A DNA stretch of 64,000 bases from assembly GCA_963714405.1 (NCBI GenBank), contig CAVQOH010000006.1, forward strand, positions 558,001 to 622,000. The letters run 5' to 3'. Positions 8,702-18,175 of this stretch are shown here, in pieces. The stretch comes from JAZGGS01 sp963714405 (GTDB taxonomy: Bacteria; Bacteroidota; Ignavibacteria; Ignavibacteriales; Ignavibacteriaceae). Position numbers and translations under genes: made by a program. Each line of letters opens with the position of its first letter. Within the stretch, counting starts at the first letter, position 1. Below the pieces are notes generated by a model. It was not told where the DNA came from. It did not search any database and saw only the letters and a list, made by a program, of their open reading frames with translations.

Positions 8702-9970
8702 ATGAAAATAGGAAAAAATCCTACAATTTTTTTTCGGTTACTTTATTTTTTTCTTTTCGTTGCCGCTTCAATTTTACTGTATGCTGGTTTAGACGGATCA
8801 GAAAATGAAACTATGGAATCTCGGGTTATTACTAAATTAGAACCAAACCAATTTGGATTTTTCTCAGACTCGCTCGATCATAAAGTCTTTACAATTCAAA
8901 ATAATCAAACCCTTTCTGAAATATTTGAAGATTATCACTTGCCTAACACTGATATTAATGAAATTGCACGAAAATCTAAGGATATATTTTCTGTGAGGAA
9001 AATAAGGAGTGGGAAAACCTATCATATTTTTCACACTTCAGATAGCATCAACACGCTAAAATATTTTGTTTATCAAAAAAATCCGGTTGATTATGTTGTT
9101 TTTGATTTAGCTGATTCAATAAATATTTATAACGCTGAAAAAGAAGTTACTAAAGTTAGAAACACTAAAACTGCGGAGATTAAAACATCACTCTACGAAG
9201 CATTAATTGAAAATAATGCAAGTATTGAACTGGCTATAAAGATGTCTCAAATATATGCCTGGCAAATTGATTTCTATCGTTTGCAACCGGGAGATAACTT
9301 TAAAGTTATTTATGAAGAAGAGTATGTTGATAGCCAGCAGGTGGGCATTGGAAAAATTCTGGGAGCTTACTTTTATAATTATGGAAAAGAATATTACGCA
9401 ATACCATTTATCCAGGATAGTATATATCAATTTTTTGATGAAGAAGGTAACAGTCTTAGAAAAGAATTTTTAAAATCTCCAATAGAATTTGCCAGAATTT
9501 CATCACGATTTAGTTCCCGGCGGCTGCATCCCGTATTAAAAGTTTACCGCCCACATAACGGTGTTGACTATGCAGCACCTACCGGGACACCTATAAGAAC
9601 AGTGGGTGACGGAGTAGTTGTTGAAGCATCGTATTCAAGAGGGAATGGAAATTACATTAAAATAAGGCACAACTCGGTTTATACAACAATGTATTTACAT
9701 ATGTCCCGATTTGCAAAAGGAATGAAAAGGGGAAAAACAGTCGCTCAGGGAGATGAGATTGGATACGTGGGAAGTACGGGATTAGCTACAGGTCCTCATC
9801 TGCATTTTATGTTTTTTATTAATGGAAGTTATGTTGATCCACTAAAAGTTGAAATTCCTCCCTCTCATCCCGTAAAAGATGAGTTGAGAATTGAGTTTGA
9901 AAAACAAAAACAAGTTGTACTTGAAGAATTAGACAAGCTAAATTCTATTGAGAACAAAGATCCAGCATAG
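8702..9970 (+). CDS. M23 family murein metallopeptidase (LytM domain)
   Basis: This is a membrane-anchored periplasmic peptidoglycan endopeptidase of 422 aa. An N-terminal transmembrane or uncleaved signal segment (about residues 11-28) is followed by a linker and an OapA/LysM-like region. The C-terminal LytM domain has the zinc ligands in PHNGVDYA (about residue 284) and the HLH motif (about residue 365). This layout resembles MepM-type DD-endopeptidases, which open cross-links during wall growth. It is transcribed in the same direction as lepB, with 177 bp between them. The upstream region 8527-8701 is AT-rich and presumably carries divergent promoters with the DASS gene. Confidence 0.88.
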   Translation: MKIGKNPTIFFRLLYFFLFVAASILLYAGLDGSENETMESRVITKLEPNQFGFFSDSLDHKVFTIQNNQTLSEIFEDYHLPNTDINEIARKSKDIFSVRKIRSGKTYHIFHTSDSINTLKYFVYQKNPVDYVVFDLADSINIYNAEKEVTKVRNTKTAEIKTSLYEALIENNASIELAIKMSQIYAWQIDFYRLQPGDNFKVIYEEEYVDSQQVGIGKILGAYFYNYGKEYYAIPFIQDSIYQFFDEEGNSLRKEFLKSPIEFARISSRFSSRRLHPVLKVYRPHNGVDYAAPTGTPIRTVGDGVVVEASYSRGNGNYIKIRHNSVYTTMYLHMSRFAKGMKRGKTVAQGDEIGYVGSTGLATGPHLHFMFFINGSYVDPLKVEIPPSHPVKDELRIEFEKQKQVVLEELDKLNSIENKDPA

Positions 9971-10147
9971 TAAATACCATCCGATCATTTTCACCATACT
10001 ATTATCTTTATTTTTCAGATAAAGAAAGTATATTTGAACTGCGATTACAAAATTTTAAAAATGATTCTTATATAATTGGAACTATCAACATATAAAATTT
10101 GTACAAGAAAACAACTCGCAGATCAATCAATAAAAATATTTTAAAAG

Positions 10148-11119
10148 ATGAGTGTAGAACAAAAAGTAATTAAAAACACCAAGCAGAAAAAATTTTACGA
10201 ATTCTGGAAAAAGAAGGAAAGAAAGAAACCTGTAACCTTTGTTGAGAAAGTTATTGAGTTTTTCAGACAGCTTTTGCTTGCCGGAATTGCAGCATTTTTT
10301 ATTATTACATTTATTATTCAGAATACACGTATTCCAACTGGTTCTATGGAAGACACAATTCTAGTCGGAGATTTTGTATTGGTAAACAAATTCATTTACG
10401 GCTCGTCATCTCCGAAGTATATTCCGTTTACTGAGGTTGAGCTTCCATTTTTCCGCCTACCTGCATTTAAAGAGCCAAAAGCTACAGATATTGTAGTTTT
10501 TGAATATCCTGGAGATAGGGATCAACTTGTTGCCACAGAACTTGGTGTAAATTATGTTAAAAGATGTATTGGCACTCCGGGCGATACTATTGAAATTAAA
10601 GATAAAGTTATTTTTATAAACGGTAAGGAATTTTGGAAACCATCACACATTAAGTATTACAGGGGAAGAGTAGGAAGTTATTTAAAACCTGTCCCAAAAG
10701 GTGTTGCAGATGCAAGAATTTTTCCAAAAGGCACACATTGGAATGAAGATAATTACGGACCGCTTGTAATTCCTAAAAAAGGAATGACAATTCCGCTCAA
10801 CAAATATAATGTTGAGCAGTGGAGAACCACAATTGATAGGGAGTACGAAAAAAGAGTTGTTGAACTTGATGGAGATGTAGTTAAAATTGAAGGTATACCT
10901 GTTTATTCATATACATTTAAAAAAGATTATTATTTTATGATGGGTGATAACAGGGATGATAGTTTAGATAGCAGGTTTTGGGGGCTTGTACCAAGAGATC
11001 TTGTTGTAGGACAAGCATTTATTACATTGTTCTCCTGGGATAGAGAAATTCCATTCTCTCAAATATTTAAGTTACTTGGCTCAATAAGATTGGACCGAAT
11101 TCTTCTACTATTACACTAA
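10148..11119 (+). CDS. lepB: Signal peptidase I
   Basis: This is an inner-membrane serine protease that removes signal peptides from Sec- and Tat-exported proteins. A charged N-terminus precedes one transmembrane helix (about residues 42-58). The catalytic Ser66 lies in the motif RIPTGSMEDT and the general base Lys138 in NYVKRCIGTPGD. Box E (MGDNRDDSLDSR) follows near the C-terminus. At 323 aa it is longer than Gram-positive SipS and has a large insert between the Lys and box E, as in Bacteroidetes and Chlorobi enzymes. The gene ends just before a bidirectional terminator. Many predicted clients lie in the same window. Confidence 0.95.
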   Translation: MSVEQKVIKNTKQKKFYEFWKKKERKKPVTFVEKVIEFFRQLLLAGIAAFFIITFIIQNTRIPTGSMEDTILVGDFVLVNKFIYGSSSPKYIPFTEVELPFFRLPAFKEPKATDIVVFEYPGDRDQLVATELGVNYVKRCIGTPGDTIEIKDKVIFINGKEFWKPSHIKYYRGRVGSYLKPVPKGVADARIFPKGTHWNEDNYGPLVIPKKGMTIPLNKYNVEQWRTTIDREYEKRVVELDGDVVKIEGIPVYSYTFKKDYYFMMGDNRDDSLDSRFWGLVPRDLVVGQAFITLFSWDREIPFSQIFKLLGSIRLDRILLLLH

Positions 11120-11141
11120 AATTCAATTTAGTTTAAATATA

Positions 11142-11172
11142 AAAAAGGCTGCCTTTGGGCAGCCTTTTTTTG
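11142..11172. terminator. Bidirectional intrinsic terminator between lepB and a TonB receptor
   Basis: A perfect 7-bp GC-rich stem, GGCTGCC/GGCAGCC, with a 4-nt loop is flanked by A6 on the left and T7 on the right. It can therefore stop transcripts from both directions. It sits between the convergent lepB (ends 11119) and TonB receptor (ends 11185) genes. Confidence 0.93.
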
Positions 11173-11184
11173 TAAAAACAAGGA

Positions 11185-13965
11185 CTATAGCGCAGCGCTA
11201 AAACCAATATTGAACGATGTTGGTAATCCGGGATAAATTTCCGCATCATTAGCGCTGTGATTTGTACCATCATCAGACCAGCCATTAAACGAGCTGTTAT
11301 CAGTAGCATCCTGTACATATAACTCATTAAGCAGATTAAAGACATGTGCGAAAAGAGTTACATCCATACCGGCAATTTGTGCTGGTAAGTTATATGAAAA
11401 GTGGAGCTCAAGCAGGTTATATGATGGTATTTGCCATGTCTGCGGTGCGGCACCGCCATTTTCCATAACTTCGTCCTCATCAGTTCTATCGAATGGATCG
11501 AAATCTGACCAATACCTATCGTAATATCTCCATAGTAGCTGTGCCTGCATACGCGGAGCAGGGAAAATCGAAAGACCTACAACAAGTTGGGTTTGTGGTG
11601 CATCACCAACTTTTAAGTCCTTAATAAAAAAGTTATAATCTTCTGATTCACCACTGGCAAAATCTATAATATAAGTTCCGCTTACATCTTCTGTATATTC
11701 CCACATACCATAGCTAAATGCAGTGTTTAACCTGACAAATCTACACGGTTGCCACATTGCTTCTAGTTCAGCACCCATATGGCGTGAGCTGATACCCTGA
11801 AGTCTTATTAATTGCTCATTGCCTTCTGCATTTGGAACTATTCTGCTTTGAGTCCTATCCGTCCAATTTGTAAAATAAACATTGGCACTTAAGCTCAGTC
11901 TATTCTTAAGCAGGCTGGAATTTACACCACCTTCAACAGACCAAAATTTCTCATTTGTTGGATTCTCAACTAATTTAGCATCAACATCACTAATAACCTC
12001 GTCGAATATAGGTACTTTAGAAACATAACCGCCGTTTACATACAAGTGCACTTCATTACTGGCTCTAAAGCTTGCACCACCTTTAAATTGATATCCACCT
12101 GTCCAGTCGACAGCTAAATTTATTTCATCGCCGGTAACTTCATCCATTCTAAAATGATCCGTATAATCCATTTTAACCATAGAATATCCGGCAGTGGCGT
12201 AAAATGTATACTTATCTTTTGTATACTCGCCTTGCACAAAACCACCTATCCAGTTAACCTTGTTTGTATTATTATAGTCAATCTTGTCTCCAAGCGACCT
12301 AAACTCACCATTAGGTGCGAATTCGTTATCGTAAGAATACCAAAAATCATTTCCTAATAAATCACGTACTTCTCTGTAATGATCTATTTCAGCGGTTCTC
12401 CAGTCAAGTCCAAAAGATGTAGTTAACTCCTTGCTGGTCTTCCAATATGCTTTTGAAATTGCACCAAAAGTCCATTGAGTGTTTACACTGTTCCTTAAAA
12501 TACCACTACGATTATAATTTGGATCGTCTCTAGCATCAGTAGAAATTGCGTAAAATGAAGAATCACCAGTACCAAAAGGATCATCATATACAAGGTTTTC
12601 CATATTCTCCATAATAGTCGAATTCCAGTCAACAACTCTTTGTAATGAACTAAAGTTATAATTCAGGCTTCCATAAGTTCCGGTTCCACCACCCTGTCCG
12701 CCCGAATAGTACGCGGTTGTATATAGACTGAACTTGTCTGAGAACTGTGAATACCAGTTAAGATTAACCAGTGGTTTATGAAAATAATTTTCACTTTCGT
12801 TTAAATAACCAGGGTCACGTCTCGGGTTTATATTGCTGTTCCAGTAAGACCGCTCCCATTGCTTTCCGTAGTAACCTGGCATTATCCCGTTCACGTTTGA
12901 ATTATATAGAAGTCCCAGCTCTCTTAATACAGGTTCATTCAGAACATCTTCTGTATAACCTAAATCTCTTGCTAATTCATGACTGAAAACCGCTGCATTC
13001 AATCTCCAGCGTCTTTGTCCATGCTTCTGCGGAGCGCCCATAGCATATAATTCCAGCCTGTTATTGGTATTGATTTCATATGACATACCCATATAATATG
13101 CCCAGGCATCGGTCCAGGTTTTGTCAGCATGTCCATCACCAACCTTGCGAATTCCTCCGAAACTCATCGCAAATTTACCATCAACTAACCCGGTATGCCC
13201 GAAGATCGATTGTTTATGAAAATTGCCTGTACCGAATTCATTTTTAAAGAATGCACCAGCTTTGTGCTGTGATGGGTCGGTAATAATATTCATAGTACCA
13301 CCGATAGATGGTGTAGTTAATGTAGAGGCACTTAGTCCTCTTTGAAGCTGGATGGATGAAGTAGCATCACCCACGCCATCCCAATTCGACCAATATACCC
13401 AGCCATTTTCCATATCATTAACCGGAATACCATTGATCATCACACCAACATTTCTTTGGTTAAAACCACGAACGTTAAATCTTGCATCTCCTGCCCCACC
13501 ACCCTGATTGGTGGCAAAAACTGATGGAGCTGTGTTCATCACCATGGGAATGTCTTGAGAACCTAAATGAAACTCCATATCCTTTTTATCAATATTAGTA
13601 AAGGCTACCGGTGTTTCCCTTTCCCTTACCCTATCAGAAATAACAGTAACAGATAGCGTGAAGTGATATTCTTGCATAGCAAAGTTCACAGTCATATCGG
13701 AATTAACATTTATCTCCTGGGTGATTTTGTCAAAACCAATAAAACTGCAAGTTATATCATATGTCCCCGGTGCTATATTAATAGAGTATTCACCATTTCC
13801 GTCGGTGGCAGCACCCATATTTAAATCAGGAAAATAAACATTAGCCCCGATTAGAATTTCTCCTGTTGTTGCATCGGTTACCACTCCTGATACTGTATGC
13901 TGTGCAAACAATGAAGTGGAAAACAAGACTGCCATAACAAGGACAATTTTGTAAAGCTTCTTCAT
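11185..13965 (-). CDS. TonB-dependent outer-membrane receptor with carboxypeptidase-regulatory-like N-domain
   Basis: This is a 926-aa outer-membrane beta-barrel that imports a ligand using TonB energy. A cleavable signal peptide (residues 1-21, ending SLFAQ) is followed by a CarboxypepD_reg-like domain (about 22-105) and the plug with RFNVRGFNQRNVGVMINGIPV. The barrel then runs to the C-terminus with alternating aromatic strands. The N-terminal extension is typical of Bacteroidota/Chlorobi-type receptors, but no SusD partner is adjacent, so it is more likely an iron or small-ligand receptor than a glycan-uptake SusC. The start is fixed by a good Shine-Dalgarno sequence (13973-13978). Ligand unknown. 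Confidence 0.9.
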   Translation of the reverse strand: MKKLYKIVLVMAVLFSTSLFAQHTVSGVVTDATTGEILIGANVYFPDLNMGAATDGNGEYSINIAPGTYDITCSFIGFDKITQEINVNSDMTVNFAMQEYHFTLSVTVISDRVRERETPVAFTNIDKKDMEFHLGSQDIPMVMNTAPSVFATNQGGGAGDARFNVRGFNQRNVGVMINGIPVNDMENGWVYWSNWDGVGDATSSIQLQRGLSASTLTTPSIGGTMNIITDPSQHKAGAFFKNEFGTGNFHKQSIFGHTGLVDGKFAMSFGGIRKVGDGHADKTWTDAWAYYMGMSYEINTNNRLELYAMGAPQKHGQRRWRLNAAVFSHELARDLGYTEDVLNEPVLRELGLLYNSNVNGIMPGYYGKQWERSYWNSNINPRRDPGYLNESENYFHKPLVNLNWYSQFSDKFSLYTTAYYSGGQGGGTGTYGSLNYNFSSLQRVVDWNSTIMENMENLVYDDPFGTGDSSFYAISTDARDDPNYNRSGILRNSVNTQWTFGAISKAYWKTSKELTTSFGLDWRTAEIDHYREVRDLLGNDFWYSYDNEFAPNGEFRSLGDKIDYNNTNKVNWIGGFVQGEYTKDKYTFYATAGYSMVKMDYTDHFRMDEVTGDEINLAVDWTGGYQFKGGASFRASNEVHLYVNGGYVSKVPIFDEVISDVDAKLVENPTNEKFWSVEGGVNSSLLKNRLSLSANVYFTNWTDRTQSRIVPNAEGNEQLIRLQGISSRHMGAELEAMWQPCRFVRLNTAFSYGMWEYTEDVSGTYIIDFASGESEDYNFFIKDLKVGDAPQTQLVVGLSIFPAPRMQAQLLWRYYDRYWSDFDPFDRTDEDEVMENGGAAPQTWQIPSYNLLELHFSYNLPAQIAGMDVTLFAHVFNLLNELYVQDATDNSSFNGWSDDGTNHSANDAEIYPGLPTSFNIGFSAAL

Positions 13966-14283
13966 ATATCCTCTCCTTATAGTTTATGAGAATTGATTTT
14001 TGTATAGGACCATTTAGATTTATTCAAAATCATGTCATCTATAACAAAGCCGAGCAAAACTTATTAATGATGACTATCAAATATCACTTTTCTCCTAAAA
14101 GAATTCAAGTTTTGGAATAAAATTAATAAAATTTAACATGAAGGTTATACTGAAAACTTTGAAAAACTCTGGTTTTCTTGATTTTTACAATTTCGTGAAA
14201 AAAATATTATCAATTTTTGATATTATTCAACAAATGAGTATGGTTACAAATATTTTTATATTTCATTTAAAAATATTTAATTT
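13966..14283. other. Divergent intergenic region, no gene seen
   Basis: About 318 bp separate the divergent TonB receptor and phosphodiesterase genes. The stretch is very AT-rich and, apart from the receptor's Shine-Dalgarno sequence, holds no open frame, RNA-like fold or clear repeat that I can support. Promoters for both genes must lie here, but I cannot place them. Confidence 0.5.
13973..13978 (-). promoter_or_regulatory. Strong ribosome binding site of the TonB receptor
   Basis: On the minus strand AAGGAG lies 7 bases upstream of the ATG at 13965 and within a longer AAGGAGAGG. It is one of the few strong Shine-Dalgarno sequences in the window and supports this start. Confidence 0.8.
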
Positions 14284-15513
14284 ATGAACCACCGAAAAAG
14301 AAACTACTTCTTATTCATTTTTATTTTCCTTTTAACCGCTAATTTCATTCAACCACAAGCTCAACCTTATGTTCTTCTTATATCTTTCGACGGTTTTAGA
14401 TGGGATTATATAAACCGTAACGTTGCCCCAAATTTAGATGAACTTATAAAAAATGGGGTTTCAGCATCTTCACTGATGCCGGTTTATCCTACAAAAACAT
14501 TTCCGAATCATATTTCAATCGTTACAGGAATGTGCCCGGAAAATCACGGCATTATAGCCAATGAGTTTATTGATATCAAGAATAACAGTGAATACAAAAT
14601 GTGGGATACTTCAATAGTAAGAAATAGCGAATGGTATAAAGGTGAGGCATTTTGGGAAACTGCAAAGAGTAATGGAATTATAACTGCAAGTTATTTTTGG
14701 CCTTCATCCGATATTAAAGATTCCTTAAGAACACCTGATTATTATTATACATATGAACACAAGAAACCATATAAGGACAGAGTTGATGGGATAATTAATT
14801 GGCTAACATTACCTTATGAGAAAAGACCTCATTTTATCACTCTTTATTTTGATTTAACAGATGGTATAGGACATAAGTTCGGGCCAAATTCCGAAGAAAT
14901 AAATATAGCGATTGCACAAGTTGATAGCCAGCTCGCAGCGATAAGCAAAGGACTTGAAAAAGTTGGATTGTTAGACAGCGTAAATTTAATCATCACTTCA
15001 GACCATGGAATGGCAGAAGTTAGTGATGACAGATTGGTTGTAATTGATGAAAAAATTGAAGGATTTGATTTTACAACTTCCAACAGCGGAGCTTTTATGA
15101 TGATCTATGCAAATGCAGATAAAGATGAAATATATAACATATTAAAAAAAGAAGAAGATCATTATAAAGTTTACAAAAGAGAACAAGTTCCCGAATACTA
15201 TCATTTTTCAAATAACTCCCTTATTGGTAACATGGTTTTAATGTCTGATACCGGGTGGAGAATTATTACTAAGAAAAATGTTGAATGGATTGAAGATCAT
15301 CCTTACAGTACAAAAGGAGAGCACGGATATGATAATTATCATTTAGATATGCATGGAGTTTTTGTAGCAGCAGGTCCATCATTCAAAGCAAACTACAAAA
15401 CCGGAATGCTAAAAAATATTGATATTTATCCACTTCTTTGTAAGATTTTTAACATTACACCCGCAGAAAATATTGATGGAGATTTAAGTAGAATTGAATA
15501 TATTCTTAAATAA
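14284..15513 (+). CDS. Ectonucleotide pyrophosphatase/phosphodiesterase (alkaline phosphatase superfamily)
   Basis: This is a secreted or periplasmic hydrolase of 409 aa with a signal peptide (about residues 1-25). It belongs to the NPP branch, which cleaves nucleotide or lipid phosphodiesters using two zinc ions. Asp36 in SFDGFRWD is a metal ligand and Thr72 in PTKTFPNH is the expected nucleophile. DLTDGIGHKFGP, SDHGMAEV and GEHGYDN supply the remaining metal ligands. The order and spacing are those of the family. It heads a plus-strand run with the two M16 peptidases (17-bp gap). The substrate is not predictable. Confidence 0.88.
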   Translation: MNHRKRNYFLFIFIFLLTANFIQPQAQPYVLLISFDGFRWDYINRNVAPNLDELIKNGVSASSLMPVYPTKTFPNHISIVTGMCPENHGIIANEFIDIKNNSEYKMWDTSIVRNSEWYKGEAFWETAKSNGIITASYFWPSSDIKDSLRTPDYYYTYEHKKPYKDRVDGIINWLTLPYEKRPHFITLYFDLTDGIGHKFGPNSEEINIAIAQVDSQLAAISKGLEKVGLLDSVNLIITSDHGMAEVSDDRLVVIDEKIEGFDFTTSNSGAFMMIYANADKDEIYNILKKEEDHYKVYKREQVPEYYHFSNNSLIGNMVLMSDTGWRIITKKNVEWIEDHPYSTKGEHGYDNYHLDMHGVFVAAGPSFKANYKTGMLKNIDIYPLLCKIFNITPAENIDGDLSRIEYILK

Positions 15514-15530
15514 AAAAGAATGAATTCTAA

Positions 15531-16793
15531 ATGGAATTACTAAATATTAAATATGAAAAATATAAACTTCCTAACGGTTTAGAAGTTATTCTTCATAAAA
15601 ACAGCGGTACCTCGCTTGTTGCGGTAAATCTTTGGTACAAGGTTGGCTCAGCAAATGATAGTAAAGGTAAAACCGGTATTGCACATTTATTTGAGCATAT
15701 GATGTTTCAGGGGTCGCAGAATATTCCTAAAGAAATGCACTTCCGGTATATTCAGGAAGCTGGTGGAACTTTAAATGGTTCTACAAGTATTGACAGAACT
15801 AATTACTATGAAAAACTTCCTTCAAATTTTTTAGAAATGGCATTGTGGCTGGAATCAGATAGAATGGGTTACCTGCTTCCTTCACTTGATCAGGAAAAAT
15901 TAAATAACCAGAAAGATGTTGTACAAAATGAACGCCTTGAGAGATATGATAATCAGCCGTACGGGCTGTCATGGGAGCTATTGGTTACAAATCTGTATAA
16001 TAAAAACCATCCTTACCACTGGCCCACAATAGGTTTTTTAAATGATATACCTACTTACACACTAAATGATGTAACCGGATTTTTTAAAAAATATTATACA
16101 CCAAATAATGCAAGCTTAACTATTGCAGGTAATATTGATATTGATAATACAAAAGATTTGATTGAAAAATATTTTGGTGAAATTAAAAAGGGAGAAAAAG
16201 TCAGTGAACTGAAGTTTAAGACAACTTCTTTGAAAGAAAATATCGTAATAACACATAAAGATAAAATTCAACTTGAACGGCTTTATCTGGCATGGCATTC
16301 TGATAAACTATATGGGGAAGATGATGCAGCACTTGATATACTTTCAGATATTTTAAGCGGATCTAAAAACTCAAGACTGCATAAGTCGCTTGTTTTTGAT
16401 AAAGAAATTGCACAGGATGTAACTTCATTTCAGTTTTCTGGTAAATATGCGGGGCATTACATAATTATTGCAACTGCCAAACCAGGTGTATCTCTGGATA
16501 AATTAAAAACAGAGATAATTTTGGAAATAAATAGAATTATAAGTAATGGAATCACTAAACGAGAACTGCAAAAAGCAAAGAACAGTATAAAATCAAGTTT
16601 TGTATTTTCACTTCAAAAATTAGATATTCTGGCTGATCAGCTTAATTTGTATAACTTCCATTTAAATGAACCAAACTCATTTAATTATGATTTAAACAGG
16701 TATAATGTCATTGGTGAAAGTAGTGTTATTGAATCAACAGAAAAATATTTAACTAAGCCACATTTAGAAATTAAAATTGTGCCCGATAAATGA
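15531..16793 (+). CDS. M16 family zinc peptidase, catalytic subunit
   Basis: This is a pitrilysin-family metallopeptidase of 420 aa. The inverted zinc motif HLFEH is at residues 52-56 (His52, Glu55, His56), and a downstream Glu (around VVQNERLER) is the third ligand. It has no obvious signal peptide, so the protein may be cytoplasmic, or periplasmic by a signal I cannot see. The following gene overlaps by 4 bp (ATGA) and encodes the partner half without a zinc motif. The pair therefore probably forms a heterodimeric clamshell like bacterial PqqF/MPP-type two-chain M16 enzymes. It cleaves peptides; the substrate is unknown. Confidence 0.92.
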   Translation: MELLNIKYEKYKLPNGLEVILHKNSGTSLVAVNLWYKVGSANDSKGKTGIAHLFEHMMFQGSQNIPKEMHFRYIQEAGGTLNGSTSIDRTNYYEKLPSNFLEMALWLESDRMGYLLPSLDQEKLNNQKDVVQNERLERYDNQPYGLSWELLVTNLYNKNHPYHWPTIGFLNDIPTYTLNDVTGFFKKYYTPNNASLTIAGNIDIDNTKDLIEKYFGEIKKGEKVSELKFKTTSLKENIVITHKDKIQLERLYLAWHSDKLYGEDDAALDILSDILSGSKNSRLHKSLVFDKEIAQDVTSFQFSGKYAGHYIIIATAKPGVSLDKLKTEIILEINRIISNGITKRELQKAKNSIKSSFVFSLQKLDILADQLNLYNFHLNEPNSFNYDLNRYNVIGESSVIESTEKYLTKPHLEIKIVPDK

Positions 16794-18175
16794 GCGTTAA
16801 ACTAAATAGAAGTAATATACCTCAACCCGGAAATGAAATAGAATTCATTTCTCCAGCAATTCAAAATTTTAATCTTAAGAATGGGTTAAATGTTTATTAT
16901 GTTCAAAAAAATGAACTGCCAATTATAAGATTAAACTTAGTTATAAACTGTGGAAGCAAATGTGATCCAGTAAATTTAAAAGGACTTGCAAACCTTGTTT
17001 CAATGTGCATTGATGAAGGTGCGGGAGAGTTTAATGCTCTTCAACTTAGTGATGAACTGGATTTAATTGGTGCACATTTTTCTGTATACAGCGATGATGA
17101 TTCAATTTATATAACTCTGCAGGTTCTTAAAGAAAATTTTGATAAAGCATTAAATTTATTCAAAAAAGTTTTAATTTCTCCTCACTTTAGCAAAACAGAT
17201 TTTGAAAGGGAAAAACGCAAAGTTTTAACAAGATTAATGCAGTTTAGAGATGATCCCGGTTATGTTGCAAACACTGCATTTGAATTTCTTCTGTTTGGTA
17301 AAGATGATCCTTATGCATCACCGATACCTGGTTTTAGCACAACTGTAAAATCAATTTCAAATGTAGATGTAAAGAATTACTATACGAATTTTTTTGGAGC
17401 AAATAATTCTGTCATTATAGTAGTTGGAAACATAACCGAAGATGAGATTAAAATTTCTTTGAACATTCTATCTGAGGAATGGTATAATAATGTAAACCCA
17501 AAAGCTTTTAAAGAAAAACTAAAAACTAGAAGTAAAAATCTTTTTATTGTTGATAAAAAGGATTCTGTTCAAACTGAAATCAGGGTTGGGCATCGTATTC
17601 CTAAAAGGAATGAAGAACATTACTATAAAAACTTAATGTTAAATTCAGCTTTAGGAGGTCAGTTTACCAGCAGGATAAATTTGAATCTTCGTGAAAAGAA
17701 TGGATATACTTACGGTGCTTTCTCAAGATTTAATTATTACCGTGATGCAGGGTTTTTTTACGTTTCAACTTCGGTAGGAATTGAAAACACAAATAGTGCG
17801 CTCAATGAAATTTTTTCAGAGCTAAACAAAATTAAGGATGGAATAACAGGTAAAGAATTACAGTTTGCTAAGTCATCTGCAATAAGAAAATTTCCTTCAA
17901 ACTTTGAAAGCTACAGGCAAGTTGCTTCAAATATTGTAAGTAAAATAATTTACGATCTTCCTAATAATTATTTTGAAACTTACATTAAAAATATTGAGGC
18001 TGTAACTCTGCAAGAAGTGAATGAGATAGCGTCTGGAAGCATATTGCCGGATTCACTTTTAACAGTATTAGTAGGTGATTATAAAAAGATTTCTGCACAG
18101 TTAAAGACAGAAAATTACGGCACTGTTACAGAAATAAATTACGAAGATCTTCCGGAAATAAATTATAAAAATTAA
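16790..18175 (+). CDS. M16 family peptidase-like protein, non-catalytic partner
   Basis: This 461-aa protein has the M16 fold (for example INCGSKCDP, LREKNGYTYGAFS). Where the zinc motif belongs it reads LANLVSMCIDEGAG, so HxxEH is missing and it cannot bind zinc in the normal way. The C-terminal R/Y segment that grips substrate in non-catalytic subunits is present (LREKNGYTYG). Its start overlaps the stop of the catalytic subunit by 4 bp, which implies translational coupling and a 1:1 complex. The 3' end overlaps by 4 bp the inferred end of the convergent minus-strand gene at 18172. Confidence 0.9.
   Translation: MSVKLNRSNIPQPGNEIEFISPAIQNFNLKNGLNVYYVQKNELPIIRLNLVINCGSKCDPVNLKGLANLVSMCIDEGAGEFNALQLSDELDLIGAHFSVYSDDDSIYITLQVLKENFDKALNLFKKVLISPHFSKTDFEREKRKVLTRLMQFRDDPGYVANTAFEFLLFGKDDPYASPIPGFSTTVKSISNVDVKNYYTNFFGANNSVIIVVGNITEDEIKISLNILSEEWYNNVNPKAFKEKLKTRSKNLFIVDKKDSVQTEIRVGHRIPKRNEEHYYKNLMLNSALGGQFTSRINLNLREKNGYTYGAFSRFNYYRDAGFFYVSTSVGIENTNSALNEIFSELNKIKDGITGKELQFAKSSAIRKFPSNFESYRQVASNIVSKIIYDLPNNYFETYIKNIEAVTLQEVNEIASGSILPDSLLTVLVGDYKKISAQLKTENYGTVTEINYEDLPEINYKN

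Noticed and set aside
9975..10075. Terminator-like hairpin between the M23 peptidase and lepB
   Set aside because: The best stem (TTATCT/AGATAA) is AT-only, with a poor T tract; not supported.
11185..13965. SusC of a polysaccharide utilisation locus
   Set aside because: No SusD-like lipoprotein, glycoside hydrolase or hybrid regulator is adjacent, and the next genes are unrelated.
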